DNA of 64,000 nt, taken from positions 83,558-147,557 of the forward strand of contig CAJUTC010000003.1 of NCBI GenBank assembly GCA_910589195.1, written 5' to 3'. The translations under genes and the position numbers were made by a program. Each line of letters opens with the position of its first letter. Positions within the stretch are counted from its first letter, which is position 1. The notes below the pieces were generated by a model. The model did no database searches. It was not told the origin of the DNA and was given only the letters and a program-made list of their open reading frames with translations. This document shows positions 1-8,968 of this stretch, one piece after another. This DNA comes from an uncultured Lachnospiraceae bacterium (GTDB taxonomy: Bacteria > Bacillota > Clostridia > Lachnospirales > Lachnospiraceae).

Positions 1-198
1 CGGGAATTAGAGAAAGAAATCCAGGCCACTCAAACGCGACTGGAACAGTTAAAGCAAAAAGAAGCGCAAAAGCAAAAGACCGCACAAGAGGAGGAACAAA
101 AACGCCAAAAGCAGGAAGAAGAATCCAATCCTTCCAATCCATACGGACCATTACAGGAATCTTCTTTATTAAGCAATTATGTTAATCTGCTTGTGTAA
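1..198 (+). CDS. C-terminal fragment of a coiled-coil protein (partial)
   Basis: Frame 1 is open from the left edge to TAA at 196-198, giving the last 65 residues of a protein whose start lies outside the window. The fragment is almost entirely Glu/Gln/Lys (repeats such as EKEIQAT, QKEAQKQK, EEEQKRQKQEEE), which predicts a charged coiled coil, followed by a short Asn/Pro/Ser tail ending NYVNLLV. There is no recognisable domain, so no function can be assigned. A strong hairpin follows 48 bases later. That the frame is coding rests on composition and the terminator only. Confidence 0.6.
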   Translation, partial: RELEKEIQATQTRLEQLKQKEAQKQKTAQEEEQKRQKQEEESNPSNPYGPLQESSLLSNYVNLLV

Positions 199-245
199 AA
201 TTCCCAGATAGCACTTGAAAAACGCCGTTTCAAACAGGCTCTAAG

Positions 246-300
246 AAACAGGATACCGTAAACAGATCGTCAAACCTGTATCGCGGTATCCTGTTTTCTT
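246..300 (+). terminator. Rho-independent terminator after the partial gene
   Basis: A perfect 13-bp inverted repeat (AAACAGGATACCG at 246-258, CGGTATCCTGTTT at 284-296) is followed by a T-rich tract. It ends the plus-strand gene at the left edge and may also stop convergent aspS transcripts. Confidence 0.8.
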
Positions 301-345
301 TTGTTTCTTATTGCGTTTTTTATCTATTATCACAATTTTTGTTTC

Positions 346-2094
346 TTATCGCACTTTCATATGCACTTCCCGAAGCTGGTTTTCTGTTACTTCCCCAGGC
401 GCGCCGCACATTAAATCCTGTCCATTCCCATTCATGGGGAAAGGGATGATTTCCCGGATATTTTCTTCATTCTGAAGAAGCATAAGCATTCGATCTACAC
501 CTGGAGCCATCCCCGCATGGGGCGGGGCGCCAAATTGGAACGCATGATACAATGCTCCGAATTTCGTCTTCAATTCTTCCTCTGTATACCCAGCAATCTC
601 AAACGCCTTCACCATAATATCCAAATCATGGTTTCGGACTGCCCCGGAAGAAAGCTCCACACCATTGCATACAATATCATATTGATAAGCCAGGATCTCC
701 AGCGCCTCTTTTGTCAAAAGAGCCTCTAATCCGCCTTGTGGCATGGAAAACGGGTTGTGGGTAAACACGATCTTTTTTTCCTCCGGATCATATTCATACA
801 TGGGGAAATCATTTACAAAGCAGAATCGGTACGAGTCTTTCTCGCAAATACCCAGCCGGCTCCCTAGTTCCGTGCGGATCTGTCCTGCAAGCTGGGCTGC
901 ACGTGCTTCTTTATCAGCAATCAAAAACAAAGTATCTCCCGGTTCAAGGCCTGCGGTCTGGGCAATCTCACCTTTCATTTCATCGGGAATAAACTTATCA
1001 ATAGGCCCTTTATAGCTCATATCTGCTTCCACTTCCAGATATCCTAATCCGCCCATTCCTATGGACTGGGCAAACTGCAAAAGCTTTTCATGAAACCCTT
1101 TGGACATCTTATCTTGAACCCGGATTGCCCGAACCACCTTTTTATGAAAGGGGCGGAAGCTGCATCGCTGAAAAAAGTCAGTTACATCTACAATCCGCAA
1201 TGGATTCCTTAAATCTGGTTTATCCGTTCCAAATTCCAGCATGGCCTGTTGATAGCTGATGACCGGATAAGGCGCCTGAGATACTGAAAAGCCTTCTGGC
1301 GCAAACCGTTCAAATACGGCTGTCAAAACCTCCTCGCCCACCCGGAACACATCTTCTTGGGTAGCAAAGCTCATTTCAAAATCCAACTGGTAAAATTCCC
1401 CCGGGGATCGGTCAGCCCTGGAATCCTCATCACGGAAACATGGAGCAATCTGGAAATACTTATCAAACCCTGACACCATCAAAAGCTGTTTAAACTGCTG
1501 AGGAGCCTGAGGCAATGCATAAAATTTTCCTTTATGCCTGCGGGAAGGAACGATATAATCCCTGGCTCCCTCTGGCGATGAAGCGCAAAGAATCGGCGTT
1601 TGGATTTCCAAAAATCCCATATCGGTCATCTTCTGGCGCAGAAAACTGATAACTCTGGAACGGAAAATCATGTTGTCCTTTACCTTTTTATTCCGCAAAT
1701 CCAGATATCGGTATTTTAACCGCAGATCCTCCCTGGTTTCTTTTGAAGACATAATATCAAACGGCAGTGTTTGACGAACCTTGCCTAACACTATAACTGT
1801 GTGTGCTTTCAGTTCAATGGTCCCTGTAGGAATCTTAGGGTTATACGTTTCCTCGTCACGATGGTCAATTACCCCTTCAAAGGACACGCAGTCTTCCCTG
1901 GCGATTCCTTTTAACAAGCTGGTATCCTGCAGCACCACCTGTAAAACTCCATACATATCCCGCAGGTCAATAAACGACACACCTCCGTGATCCCGGATCG
2001 TTTCCACCCATCCTGCTGCCTTAATGGCAGTACCCACATCCTGTTCACTTATTTTGTCTAATGTCCGGCTCCGATACATGTTTCCTGTGCTCAT
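346..2094 (-). CDS. aspS: Aspartyl-tRNA synthetase, probably non-discriminating
   Basis: Charges tRNA-Asp with aspartate in the cytosol. At 582 residues it has the bacterial AspRS layout: N-terminal OB-fold anticodon-binding domain (about residues 10-110), class II catalytic core with motif 2 (FRDEDSRADRSPGEFYQLDFE), an inserted GAD domain in the middle, and C-terminal motif 3 (GAPPHAGMAPGVDR). Residues 35-38 are DHGG. From memory of the family, a His here is seen in non-discriminating enzymes such as that of Pseudomonas, while discriminating E. coli AspRS has Leu; so this enzyme may also charge tRNA-Asn with Asp for later amidation (inference). The start has a GAGGAG site 6 bases upstream. 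It is transcribed alone behind a T-box leader. Confidence 0.97.
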   Translation of the reverse strand: MSTGNMYRSRTLDKISEQDVGTAIKAAGWVETIRDHGGVSFIDLRDMYGVLQVVLQDTSLLKGIAREDCVSFEGVIDHRDEETYNPKIPTGTIELKAHTVIVLGKVRQTLPFDIMSSKETREDLRLKYRYLDLRNKKVKDNMIFRSRVISFLRQKMTDMGFLEIQTPILCASSPEGARDYIVPSRRHKGKFYALPQAPQQFKQLLMVSGFDKYFQIAPCFRDEDSRADRSPGEFYQLDFEMSFATQEDVFRVGEEVLTAVFERFAPEGFSVSQAPYPVISYQQAMLEFGTDKPDLRNPLRIVDVTDFFQRCSFRPFHKKVVRAIRVQDKMSKGFHEKLLQFAQSIGMGGLGYLEVEADMSYKGPIDKFIPDEMKGEIAQTAGLEPGDTLFLIADKEARAAQLAGQIRTELGSRLGICEKDSYRFCFVNDFPMYEYDPEEKKIVFTHNPFSMPQGGLEALLTKEALEILAYQYDIVCNGVELSSGAVRNHDLDIMVKAFEIAGYTEEELKTKFGALYHAFQFGAPPHAGMAPGVDRMLMLLQNEENIREIIPFPMNGNGQDLMCGAPGEVTENQLREVHMKVR

Positions 2095-2182
2095 AATCTT
2101 CTCCTCACTTCCTAATAACAGTAGTTCCTGTACAGAACGGGCAGCTTCTCAGCATTGCTAACCAACAGCTCTTTTACAACGC

Positions 2183-2539
2183 AAAAAAGCTGCCCCTCCT
2201 GAACATATTGCTCAGGACGAACAGCCATTGTCCGCGGTACCACCTGAATTACTGTCTTGCAGTCGCTCACTGGTCATTTCAACCCAAATGCCGCCTTTCT
2301 TTTCTCCTTCTTTTTGCGGACATCCGGAATTCTAATGAACCTTGTTGAAAAACCTTGCTGATTTTCGTACAGCGCACGGCTCCCATACTGATTGCAGCGC
2401 GTATTTCAATTGCCTGCAACGTTCTGTTTGCAGCTCAGGAGTGTTATTCACGCAAATTCACTTTGCAAAGTTCTCACTATCCTCCGCTCACTGGGAACGA
2501 TAAGATGCGCTACTTCTCTCCGTCTTAGCCATTGCACAA
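2183..2539 (-). promoter_or_regulatory. T-box leader of aspS
   Basis: Minus-strand leader of about 430 bases. It contains the T-box core AGGTGGTACCGCGG (complement of 2232-2245) and directly after it a terminator hairpin (2189-2225: GCTG..TCCTGA / TCAGGA..CAGC) with a T run at 2183-2188. Upstream are Stem I elements: GAGAAGTAG near the 5' end, GTGAGAAC, and the segment GTGAATAACACTCCTGAGC. By analogy with other T-boxes the specifier in that segment reads AAC (complement of 2443-2445), an Asn codon rather than the expected Asp GAC. T-boxes sense uncharged tRNA and antiterminate; the core is certain, the specifier assignment is my reading. Confidence 0.92.
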
Positions 2540-2569
2540 ATTATAGCTTCAATTGTTTTTCTTTGTCAA
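2540..2569 (-). promoter_or_regulatory. Sigma-A type promoter of the aspS T-box transcript
   Basis: On the minus strand TTGACA (2564-2569) and TATAAT (2540-2545) are both consensus and lie 18 bases apart, immediately upstream of the T-box Stem I. Confidence 0.8.
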
Positions 2570-2684
2570 TGGCAGAACTGCCGAAAACTAATTTTATAAC
2601 TATTTTTTTTACTTTTTTTCTATTTTTCTCAATTACCACTTAAGAAAATGAACATTGCGCTCCATAATTTTCAATTAGTCTTTG

Positions 2685-3434
2685 TCAAGCTTGGAAGCCT
2701 TTTTGCTTTAAATAGCTTTCATGTTGCTTTTTCACACGTTTCCCCGGATTTTCCAAAGGCGCCAGCCGCTGATAAACCATATCCATCTGCCGTTTGGTAA
2801 ATGCCTGTGGCATACGCCGCATTTTCTTATTAAGCCGCCGTCTTATCTTACTGCTTTCTGAAACCAGCAATTCCTTCGAATCGATCTGGATCTTCTTTAG
2901 CTTCGCCTTCTGGTTAAAAACAATCACAGAACAGTATGGAATATCCCAGGCAAATTCAAGTTCTAAAAAATACTTTAAATTACGGATATGATTTTGATTT
3001 TGACGAATGGGGTTGTAAAACAGCCTCTCCCATGGTCTTCCATCTCTTTTTTGCACTTGGATCCATTTAAGCTCCTGTTCCTCCCCATAAATCCATCCAC
3101 TATAGTTTTTATTTTCAACCACAAATAATCCTTTTTTATGAATTAAAATGATATCAATTTCCGCTGTACTCTTTCCATTTTTTAACGGCACATAAATATT
3201 ATGAAGAATATATTTACGTCCACGAATACGAGATAGCTGATGGATCGTATCTTCTTCTCCCTTTTTCCCTATCTGGTAAAGGCGGTGTATCTGCTCTTTT
3301 TGGCGAAGCCTTTTCTTATAACGCCGCAGAGCTATGGCCGCTAAAATAATGAAAATTCCCCCAAAAATCAAGGCTGTTATTGGATCTATATAAAATTCGC
3401 CATACAGACCGCCTAATTTTATCGAACGTAACAT
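2685..3434 (-). CDS. Membrane-anchored NERD domain protein
   Basis: A 249-residue protein with one N-terminal membrane helix (about residues 15-38, PITALIFGGIFIILAAIAL) followed by basic residues, then a NERD (nuclease-related) domain at about residues 55-180. The domain shows GKKGEEDTIHQL, the acidic core AEIDIILIHKKGLFVVENKN (the E-x-D and E-x-K pattern of the restriction-endonuclease fold) and a C-terminal basic tail. NERD proteins are predicted nucleases of largely unknown role. The topology implies a cytoplasmic nuclease-like domain at the membrane. An AAGGAG site lies 7 bases before ATG. The gene stands alone. Confidence 0.85.
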   Translation of the reverse strand: MLRSIKLGGLYGEFYIDPITALIFGGIFIILAAIALRRYKKRLRQKEQIHRLYQIGKKGEEDTIHQLSRIRGRKYILHNIYVPLKNGKSTAEIDIILIHKKGLFVVENKNYSGWIYGEEQELKWIQVQKRDGRPWERLFYNPIRQNQNHIRNLKYFLELEFAWDIPYCSVIVFNQKAKLKKIQIDSKELLVSESSKIRRRLNKKMRRMPQAFTKRQMDMVYQRLAPLENPGKRVKKQHESYLKQKGFQA

Positions 3435-3774
3435 TCAACACTCCTTCTGAACACGAAGCAAGCAAAGCTGCTTTTAAGGATAAGGAATCCTGCCTGAAGG
3501 TTTTCCTTGACTGGCGTTCTGACCATTTGGGATCGCCTCCTGTTTGCCGGTTTTGAAAAACGAATGGTATTATATCTAAAATCAAAACGCTCAGTGTTAT
3601 ATTATACTCCAAAAATTACCAAAAGAAAAGCATTTATCCATAAAAATAGATGCCGGAAAATGATACTCATCGATTTATTGATTTCTTTCTCCAATAACCC
3701 AATCATTGTGTTTCCAACTTCTTTGCCAAGAAATTCAAGGTATTTTATTGATAGGACGCAATTTCCTTTAAACT
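3435..3774. other. Intergenic stretch without a recognisable gene
   Basis: About 340 bases between the NERD gene and the tRNA-Ala terminator. Open frames here have no ribosome binding site and no family resemblance. The stretch is AT-rich toward its right end. I see no promoter pair close to consensus and no convincing structured RNA. Confidence 0.5.
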
Positions 3775-3804
3775 AAAAAAGTGCTGAAAAATCAGCACTT
3801 TTTT
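3775..3804 (-). terminator. Terminator of tRNA-Ala
   Basis: A perfect 13-bp stem (3775-3787 with 3792-3804; AAAAAAGTGCTGA / TCAGCACTTTTTT) with an AAAA loop lies 3 bases after the tRNA. T runs on both strands make it bidirectional. Confidence 0.9.
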
Positions 3805-3806
3805 AA

Positions 3807-3879
3807 TGGACCCGATGGGATTCGAACCCACGGTCTCTGCGTTGCGAACGCAGCGCTTTCCCAGCTAAGCTACGAGCCC
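3807..3879 (-). tRNA. tRNA-Ala (anticodon CGC)
   Basis: A 73-nt cloverleaf on the minus strand. The acceptor GGGCTCG/CGGGTCC includes the G3:U70 pair that marks tRNA-Ala, and the anticodon arm CTGCG-TTCGCAA-CGCAG reads CGC (codon GCG). The T loop is canonical TTCGAAT. CCA is not encoded. Confidence 0.95.
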
Positions 3880-4018
3880 CTCTTTCTTTTTGATTGGTTT
3901 TCTATCAAAATATGTTTCTTGATAATTCCTTTCTGATTATACCTCTTTTTCCCACATCTGACAAGATGTTTTCAAGAAATAAATAAAATAATTAGGCATC
4001 ATCATTTTTAATCGTAAC

Positions 4019-4108
4019 AAGGAATGCTGCAAGTATCGGACTCTTATCATATTGCGCATGGGCATCCTGCTTTTCATGATAACAGCATCCGATTTTGTAG
4101 CATTCCTT
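4019..4108. repeat. 90-bp imperfect intergenic palindrome
   Basis: AAGGAATGCT (4019-4028) pairs with AGCATTCCTT (4099-4108). Inner matches ATCGGA/TCCGAT and TTATCAT/ATGATAA continue the stem, giving one long interrupted hairpin just downstream of the atp operon. There is no long T run, so it is not an ordinary terminator. It could be a mobile palindrome or an RNA processing signal. Confidence 0.55.
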
Positions 4109-4126
4109 CATTCTTAATGTTTCAGA

Positions 4127-4145
4127 CAGCCCTGTAACAGGGCTG
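4127..4145 (-). terminator. Hairpin ending the atp operon
   Basis: CAGCCCTG-TAA-CAGGGCTG is a perfect 8-bp stem 19 bases after the atpC stop codon. The T tract after it on the minus strand is weak, so termination efficiency is uncertain. Confidence 0.6.
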
Positions 4146-4163
4146 CCTGGCCTAGACCCGCTT

Positions 4164-4562
4164 TTACTGCCTGGCCTCCAGACGCACCAGCGCCTTTTTT
4201 AAAGCCAGTTCAGCACGGGCTACATCCAATTCCGCATCATGGGACTGGAGCCGGCGCTCAGCACGGATTTTCGCTTCCTTGGCCCGATTCTCATCAATTT
4301 CCTCTGGCCACTCCACAATTTCAGCCATAATGGTTACCTGCTCCGGCATCACCTGGAGAAAGCCGCTCATTAAAGCCGCTGCCTTTATCCCCGCGCCCTC
4401 GTGAATCGTTAAGATTCCAGGCGCCACAACCGCGGTAAGGGGAATATGCCTGGCATACACGCCAATCTGGCCTTCTGTGGTAGTAAGCTCTACCATCTCC
4501 ACATCCCCCTGATAAAACTTCCGGTCTGGGGTGATGATCTGCAATTTAAAGTTATCAGCCAT
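4164..4562 (-). CDS. atpC: ATP synthase epsilon subunit
   Basis: Epsilon subunit of the F1 central stalk, 132 residues. The N-terminal beta-sandwich (LQIITPDRKFYQGDVEMVEL, GQIGVYARHIPLTAVVAPG) is followed by a two-helix C-terminal domain rich in Ala, Glu and Arg (RAKEAKIRAERRLQ, LKKALVRLEARQ), which in the family can inhibit ATP hydrolysis. It is the last gene of the atp operon, 11 bases after atpD, in the conserved D-C order. Confidence 0.97.
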   Translation of the reverse strand: MADNFKLQIITPDRKFYQGDVEMVELTTTEGQIGVYARHIPLTAVVAPGILTIHEGAGIKAAALMSGFLQVMPEQVTIMAEIVEWPEEIDENRAKEAKIRAERRLQSHDAELDVARAELALKKALVRLEARQ

Positions 4563-4573
4563 AGCAGTCCTCC

Positions 4574-5965
4574 CTATTTCACACGGGCGAGAACGTCATC
4601 AATATTACCTGCGTTTAAGAACAGGTTCTCCGGAATATCATCATGCTTTCCTTCCAGGATCTCTTTAAAGCCCTGGATGGTTTCGCTAAGGGGAACATAA
4701 CGTCCTTCCAGACCGGTAAACTGTCCGGCTACGAAGAATGGCTGGGAAAGGAACCTTTGAATCTTACGGGCACGGGATACGGTCAGCTTATCTTCTTCTG
4801 AAAGCTCATCCATACCCAGCATGGCGATAATGTCCTGCAGTTCCTTATATTTCTGAAGCACTTCCTGTACGCCACGGGCAACTTTATAATGATCCTCACC
4901 TACAATACGCGGATCCAATATTCGGGAGGTAGACTCCAATGGGTCAACTGCCGGATAAATACCAAGCTCAACAATTGAACGTGACAGTACGGTTGTCGCA
5001 TCCAAGTGGGCAAACGTATTGGCGGGAGCCGGATCCGTTAAGTCATCCGCAGGCACATATACTGCCTGTACGGAAGTAATGGAACCGTTCTTTGTAGAAG
5101 TAATACGCTCCTGAAGGGCGCCCATTTCTGTCTGCAAAGTTGGCTGATAGCCCACTGCAGAAGGCATACGCCCAAGCAAAGCGGACACTTCCGAACCAGC
5201 CTGGGTAAAACGGAAAATATTATCAATGAAAAGCAGCACGTCTTTTCCGCCCTTATCACGGAAATACTCTGCCATGGTAAGACCGGTAAGGCCAACCCTC
5301 ATACGTGCTCCCGGCGGCTCATTCATCTGGCCGAATACCATGGTAGTCTTATTAATAACGCCAGATTCTTTCATTTCATAATACAAGTCATTCCCTTCAC
5401 GGGTACGCTCGCCTACGCCAGTGAATACGGAATAACCGCCGTGCTCTGTCGCGATATTACGGATCAGTTCCTGGATTAATACGGTCTTTCCTACGCCGGC
5501 ACCGCCAAACAGACCGATCTTACCACCCTTCTGATAGGGGCACAGAAGATCGACTACTTTAATACCGGTTTCCAAAATCTCGGTTTCTGTGGACTGCTCT
5601 TCAAAGGTTGGTGCTTTTCTATGAATCGGAAGATACTCCTCCACCTCAGGCTTTGGCTGATTATCGATTGGATCGCCCAGGACATTAAAAATACGCCCTA
5701 AGGTATTTTCACCTACGGGAACCGTAATGGGAGCGCCGGTTGCTACTGCTTCCATGCCTCTTACCAAACCGTCCGTAGGCCCCATGGCGATACAACGAAC
5801 CGTATCATCACCCAGATGTTGGGATACCTCAGCAACCAGCCTTGCGCCATCTTTCATCATGATGTTAATCGCATCATTGATTTCCGGAAGATGACCCTGG
5901 CTGAACTTAATATCCAAAACAGCACCGATGATCTGAGTGATCTTACCTGTGTTTTGTTCTGCCAT
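4574..5965 (-). CDS. atpD: ATP synthase beta subunit
   Basis: Catalytic F1 subunit, 463 residues, normal length. Walker A GGAGVGKTVL (about 150-160), Walker B DVLLFIDNIFRF, the signature GERTREGNDLYYEM, and the nucleotide-contact segments PSAVGYQPTL and ALLGRMPSAV are all present. Three beta subunits alternate with alpha and make or hydrolyse ATP at the membrane. It lies between atpG (37 bases) and atpC. Confidence 0.99.
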   Translation of the reverse strand: MAEQNTGKITQIIGAVLDIKFSQGHLPEINDAINIMMKDGARLVAEVSQHLGDDTVRCIAMGPTDGLVRGMEAVATGAPITVPVGENTLGRIFNVLGDPIDNQPKPEVEEYLPIHRKAPTFEEQSTETEILETGIKVVDLLCPYQKGGKIGLFGGAGVGKTVLIQELIRNIATEHGGYSVFTGVGERTREGNDLYYEMKESGVINKTTMVFGQMNEPPGARMRVGLTGLTMAEYFRDKGGKDVLLFIDNIFRFTQAGSEVSALLGRMPSAVGYQPTLQTEMGALQERITSTKNGSITSVQAVYVPADDLTDPAPANTFAHLDATTVLSRSIVELGIYPAVDPLESTSRILDPRIVGEDHYKVARGVQEVLQKYKELQDIIAMLGMDELSEEDKLTVSRARKIQRFLSQPFFVAGQFTGLEGRYVPLSETIQGFKEILEGKHDDIPENLFLNAGNIDDVLARVK

Positions 5966-6002
5966 CTTGTTTCTCCTTTTTTCTTTCTAACTTTTTTTAT
6001 GA

Positions 6003-6863
6003 TTACCCAATCGCATTGGCTCCGGCAATAATTTCGGTCAGCTCCTGGGTGATTGCTCCCTGACGGGCCCGGTTATATTGCAGGCTCAGCTTTCCGATCA
6101 TTTCTTCAGCATTGTTGGTTGCTGAATCCATGGCTGTCATACGGGCTCCGTTCTCACTGGCTACCGCTTCCAGCAGTCCGCCGTAAATCAGGCTGCTCAT
6201 ATACTTGGGGACAATAGCGTTTAGCACCTCATCCTCATTGGGCTCATAATTCATCAGAAGGTTTTCATTGCCGGAAGCTTCCCCGGAAAGATCCGTTTCC
6301 ACCGGAAGAAGCTTAACTAGCTTTGGAATATGGGTCACCGTATTTTTAAAGAAGGTATAAGCCAGATAGATCTCTCCGATTTCGCCCTGGGTAAATAACT
6401 CCAGAAGCTCTGCCGTAATATCGGCAGCGTCCCGATACATTGGTTCATTAATGACTTCCGAATAGTCTGCCTTAATGGTATACCCCTTACGTGCCAGGCC
6501 GTCACGGCCCTTGCGCCCGATGGCATATACATAAGTATCTTGGGCAGGCAGTTCTTTGCTTCCGGTAATCAGACGGATAATATTATTATTATATCCTCCT
6601 GCCAATCCTCTGTTTGAGGTAACGGCAATCACAGCCTTCTTTTGGGAATTCCCAGCCTTTAAATATTTATGCTCAATGCTCCCAGAGCGGCGCAGGATGG
6701 AACAAATTGTGTCATACATCTGATTAAAATAATCTGCCGACTCCTCTGCCCTTGCCTTGGATTTTTGCAGCTTAACCGTGGAAACCAGCTTCATGGCTTT
6801 GGTAATCTGCTCCGTGCTCTGAATACTGGCACGTCTTCTTTTTATATCTCTCATGGATGCCAT
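6003..6863 (-). CDS. atpG: ATP synthase gamma subunit
   Basis: Rotor shaft of F1, 286 residues. The start MASMRDIKRRRASIQSTEQI, the internal VTSNRGLAGGYNNN, and the C-terminal helix motif MTAMDSATNNAEEMI with QGAITQELTEI are typical. It lies 17 bases after atpA and 37 before atpD in the standard A-G-D-C order. Confidence 0.98.
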   Translation of the reverse strand: MASMRDIKRRRASIQSTEQITKAMKLVSTVKLQKSKARAEESADYFNQMYDTICSILRRSGSIEHKYLKAGNSQKKAVIAVTSNRGLAGGYNNNIIRLITGSKELPAQDTYVYAIGRKGRDGLARKGYTIKADYSEVINEPMYRDAADITAELLELFTQGEIGEIYLAYTFFKNTVTHIPKLVKLLPVETDLSGEASGNENLLMNYEPNEDEVLNAIVPKYMSSLIYGGLLEAVASENGARMTAMDSATNNAEEMIGKLSLQYNRARQGAITQELTEIIAGANAIG

Positions 6864-6880
6864 GATGGTTCACCTGCCTT

Positions 6881-8383
6881 CTAACGTTCTGCTTTACACT
6901 GAGTAATCGCCTTATTCAGCAGCTCTTCATTCTCCGGGCTTAACACTTTTGTTTCACGGATGCCCTTTAAAATCTCCGGATACTTTTCATCAATGTATTT
7001 AAACAAGTCCTTTTCAAAGGTTAATATATCCGATACCGGAATATCTAACAGATACTTCCTGGTAGCCGCGTAAATTATGATTACCTGATATTCAACTGGC
7101 ATGGGCTGATACTGGGGCTGTTTTAATACTTCCCGGATCCGCTCGCCCTGTGCCAACTGTTCTTTGGTGGTTGCGTCCAGATCCGAACCAAACTGGGCAA
7201 ACGAAGCCAGCTCCCTGAACTGGGCAAGTTCTGTACGGATGGGGGCGGCAATCTTTTTCATAGCTTTAATCTGGGCAGCACCACCTACACGGGATACTGA
7301 CAGACCTGCATTAATTGCCGGACGGAAACCAGAGTTAAACATTTCTGTTTCCAAATAAATCTGTCCGTCTGTGATCGAAATTACATTTGTAGGAATGTAA
7401 GCCGAAACATCGCCTGCCTGTGTTTCAATAATCGGTAGCGCAGTCAGGGAACCGCCTCCCAACTCATCCGAAAGTTTGGAAGCTCGCTCCAAAAGCCTGG
7501 AATGAAGGTAGAATACATCGCCTGGATACGCTTCACGGCCCGGCGGCCTCTTTAACAGCAGCGACAGGGTACGGTAAGCAGCCGCATGCTTACTTAAATC
7601 GTCGTAAACAACTAATACATCCTCGCCCTTTTCCATCCACTCCTCGCCAATGGCACATCCGGCATAAGGGGCAATAAACTGCAGGGGCGCTAAATCCGAA
7701 GCCGTAGAAACAACGATGGTGGTATAATCCATAGCGCCAAATTCATCTAACGTTTTCACAATATTGGCAACTGTGGATGCCTTCTGGCCGATCGCCACAT
7801 AGATACAGTGAACTCCCTGGCCCTTTTGGTTAATAATCGTATCAATCGCAATCGCCGTCTTACCGGTCTGGCGGTCGCCGATAATCAGCTCACGCTGCCC
7901 TCTTCCGATGGGGATCATGGCATCAATTGCCTTGATACCGGTCTGGAGCGGGGTATCTACCGATTTCCGTTCAATAACGCCGTGAGCCACACGCTCTACC
8001 CGGCGGAATTGGTCAGTCTGGATAGGTCCTTTGCCGTCAATAGGCTGGCCCAGTGCGTTTACCACACGTCCGGTCATTGCGTCGCCTACCGGAACTTCAA
8101 CTACACGTCCGGTAGTTTTTACCAGATCGCCTTCACTGATAGCAGAGGAATCACCTAAGAGAACGGCACCTACATTGTCCTCTTCCAGGTTCTGTACCAT
8201 GCCGTAAACCTCTCCCGGGAATTCCAGAAGCTCGCCCTGCATAGCATTTTCCAGACCATGGATACGTGCAATACCGTCAGCCACCTGGATTACAGTACCC
8301 ACGTCGGATACCTCCAGCTTGGTAGAATATTTTGCAATCTGTTCTTTAATTACCGAACTGATTTCTTCTGGTCTTAAATTCAT
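6881..8383 (-). CDS. atpA: ATP synthase alpha subunit
   Basis: Non-catalytic nucleotide-binding F1 subunit, 500 residues. It carries Walker A GDRQTGKTAIAID, the family segment VSRVGGAAQIKAMKK and the alpha signature PAINAGLSVSRVG. The ATG at 8383 (MNLRPEEISSVI) fits the family start and has GAAGGTG upstream; an ATG nine codons earlier (8410) lacks a ribosome binding site and is less likely. The gap to atpH is about 36 bases. Confidence 0.98.
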   Translation of the reverse strand: MNLRPEEISSVIKEQIAKYSTKLEVSDVGTVIQVADGIARIHGLENAMQGELLEFPGEVYGMVQNLEEDNVGAVLLGDSSAISEGDLVKTTGRVVEVPVGDAMTGRVVNALGQPIDGKGPIQTDQFRRVERVAHGVIERKSVDTPLQTGIKAIDAMIPIGRGQRELIIGDRQTGKTAIAIDTIINQKGQGVHCIYVAIGQKASTVANIVKTLDEFGAMDYTTIVVSTASDLAPLQFIAPYAGCAIGEEWMEKGEDVLVVYDDLSKHAAAYRTLSLLLKRPPGREAYPGDVFYLHSRLLERASKLSDELGGGSLTALPIIETQAGDVSAYIPTNVISITDGQIYLETEMFNSGFRPAINAGLSVSRVGGAAQIKAMKKIAAPIRTELAQFRELASFAQFGSDLDATTKEQLAQGERIREVLKQPQYQPMPVEYQVIIIYAATRKYLLDIPVSDILTFEKDLFKYIDEKYPEILKGIRETKVLSPENEELLNKAITQCKAER

Positions 8384-8419
8384 AACTAAGGTTCGCACCT
8401 TCTTTCTCATTGATCAAAA

Positions 8420-8968
8420 TTAAGCCAACTGAATCTTAGCAAGCTCCTTTTGAAGCTCGTAAAGTTGAGTCTTAATGCTGGAATCTACTACCCTATCGCC
8501 AATTCGGATCACCATACCTCCGATCAAAGAAGGATCTACGGTATAGTGGATTTCGAATTCCACGTAACTGGTAGTTGCCAATAATCGCTCTTTTACCTGC
8601 GCCTTCTGCGCATCACTTAAGGACACGGCGCTTGCCACATCAGCAGTGCCGATTTTCTTAAACTCCTTAACCTGGCTGATGAAATACTCCAGGATGGAGG
8701 GAATTTCTTTGTGCCTGCCCTTTTCCACAACAGTGGTCAGGAAGCCTAGCATATCCGGTGAAAGACGGCCCTGGAAAATGCGCTCCAAAAGCTCCAGCTT
8801 TTCTTCCTTTACAACCTTCGGATTATCCAAAAGGGCTGCAAGAGGCCGATTCTCCTCCCAAATCCCGGCCAGCGCTTTTGCTTCTTCGTACAAAGCATCT
8901 ACCTTCTGGCCTTCTAAGGCGGCTTCCATCAAGGCATCGCCGTATACCTTAGATACTAGCTTAGCCAT
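8420..8968 (-). CDS. atpH: ATP synthase delta subunit
   Basis: Peripheral-stalk subunit that links F1 to the b subunits, 182 residues. It begins AKLVSKVYGDALMEAAL and ends with the conserved C-terminal region VDPSLIGGMVIRIGDRVVDSSI. It overlaps the atpF end by 13 bases, which suggests translational coupling. Confidence 0.97.
   Translation of the reverse strand: MAKLVSKVYGDALMEAALEGQKVDALYEEAKALAGIWEENRPLAALLDNPKVVKEEKLELLERIFQGRLSPDMLGFLTTVVEKGRHKEIPSILEYFISQVKEFKKIGTADVASAVSLSDAQKAQVKERLLATTSYVEFEIHYTVDPSLIGGMVIRIGDRVVDSSIKTQLYELQKELAKIQLA

Noticed and set aside
3507..3776. An 89-residue plus-strand gene
   Set aside because: No ribosome site, unusual composition and it runs into the tRNA-Ala terminator.
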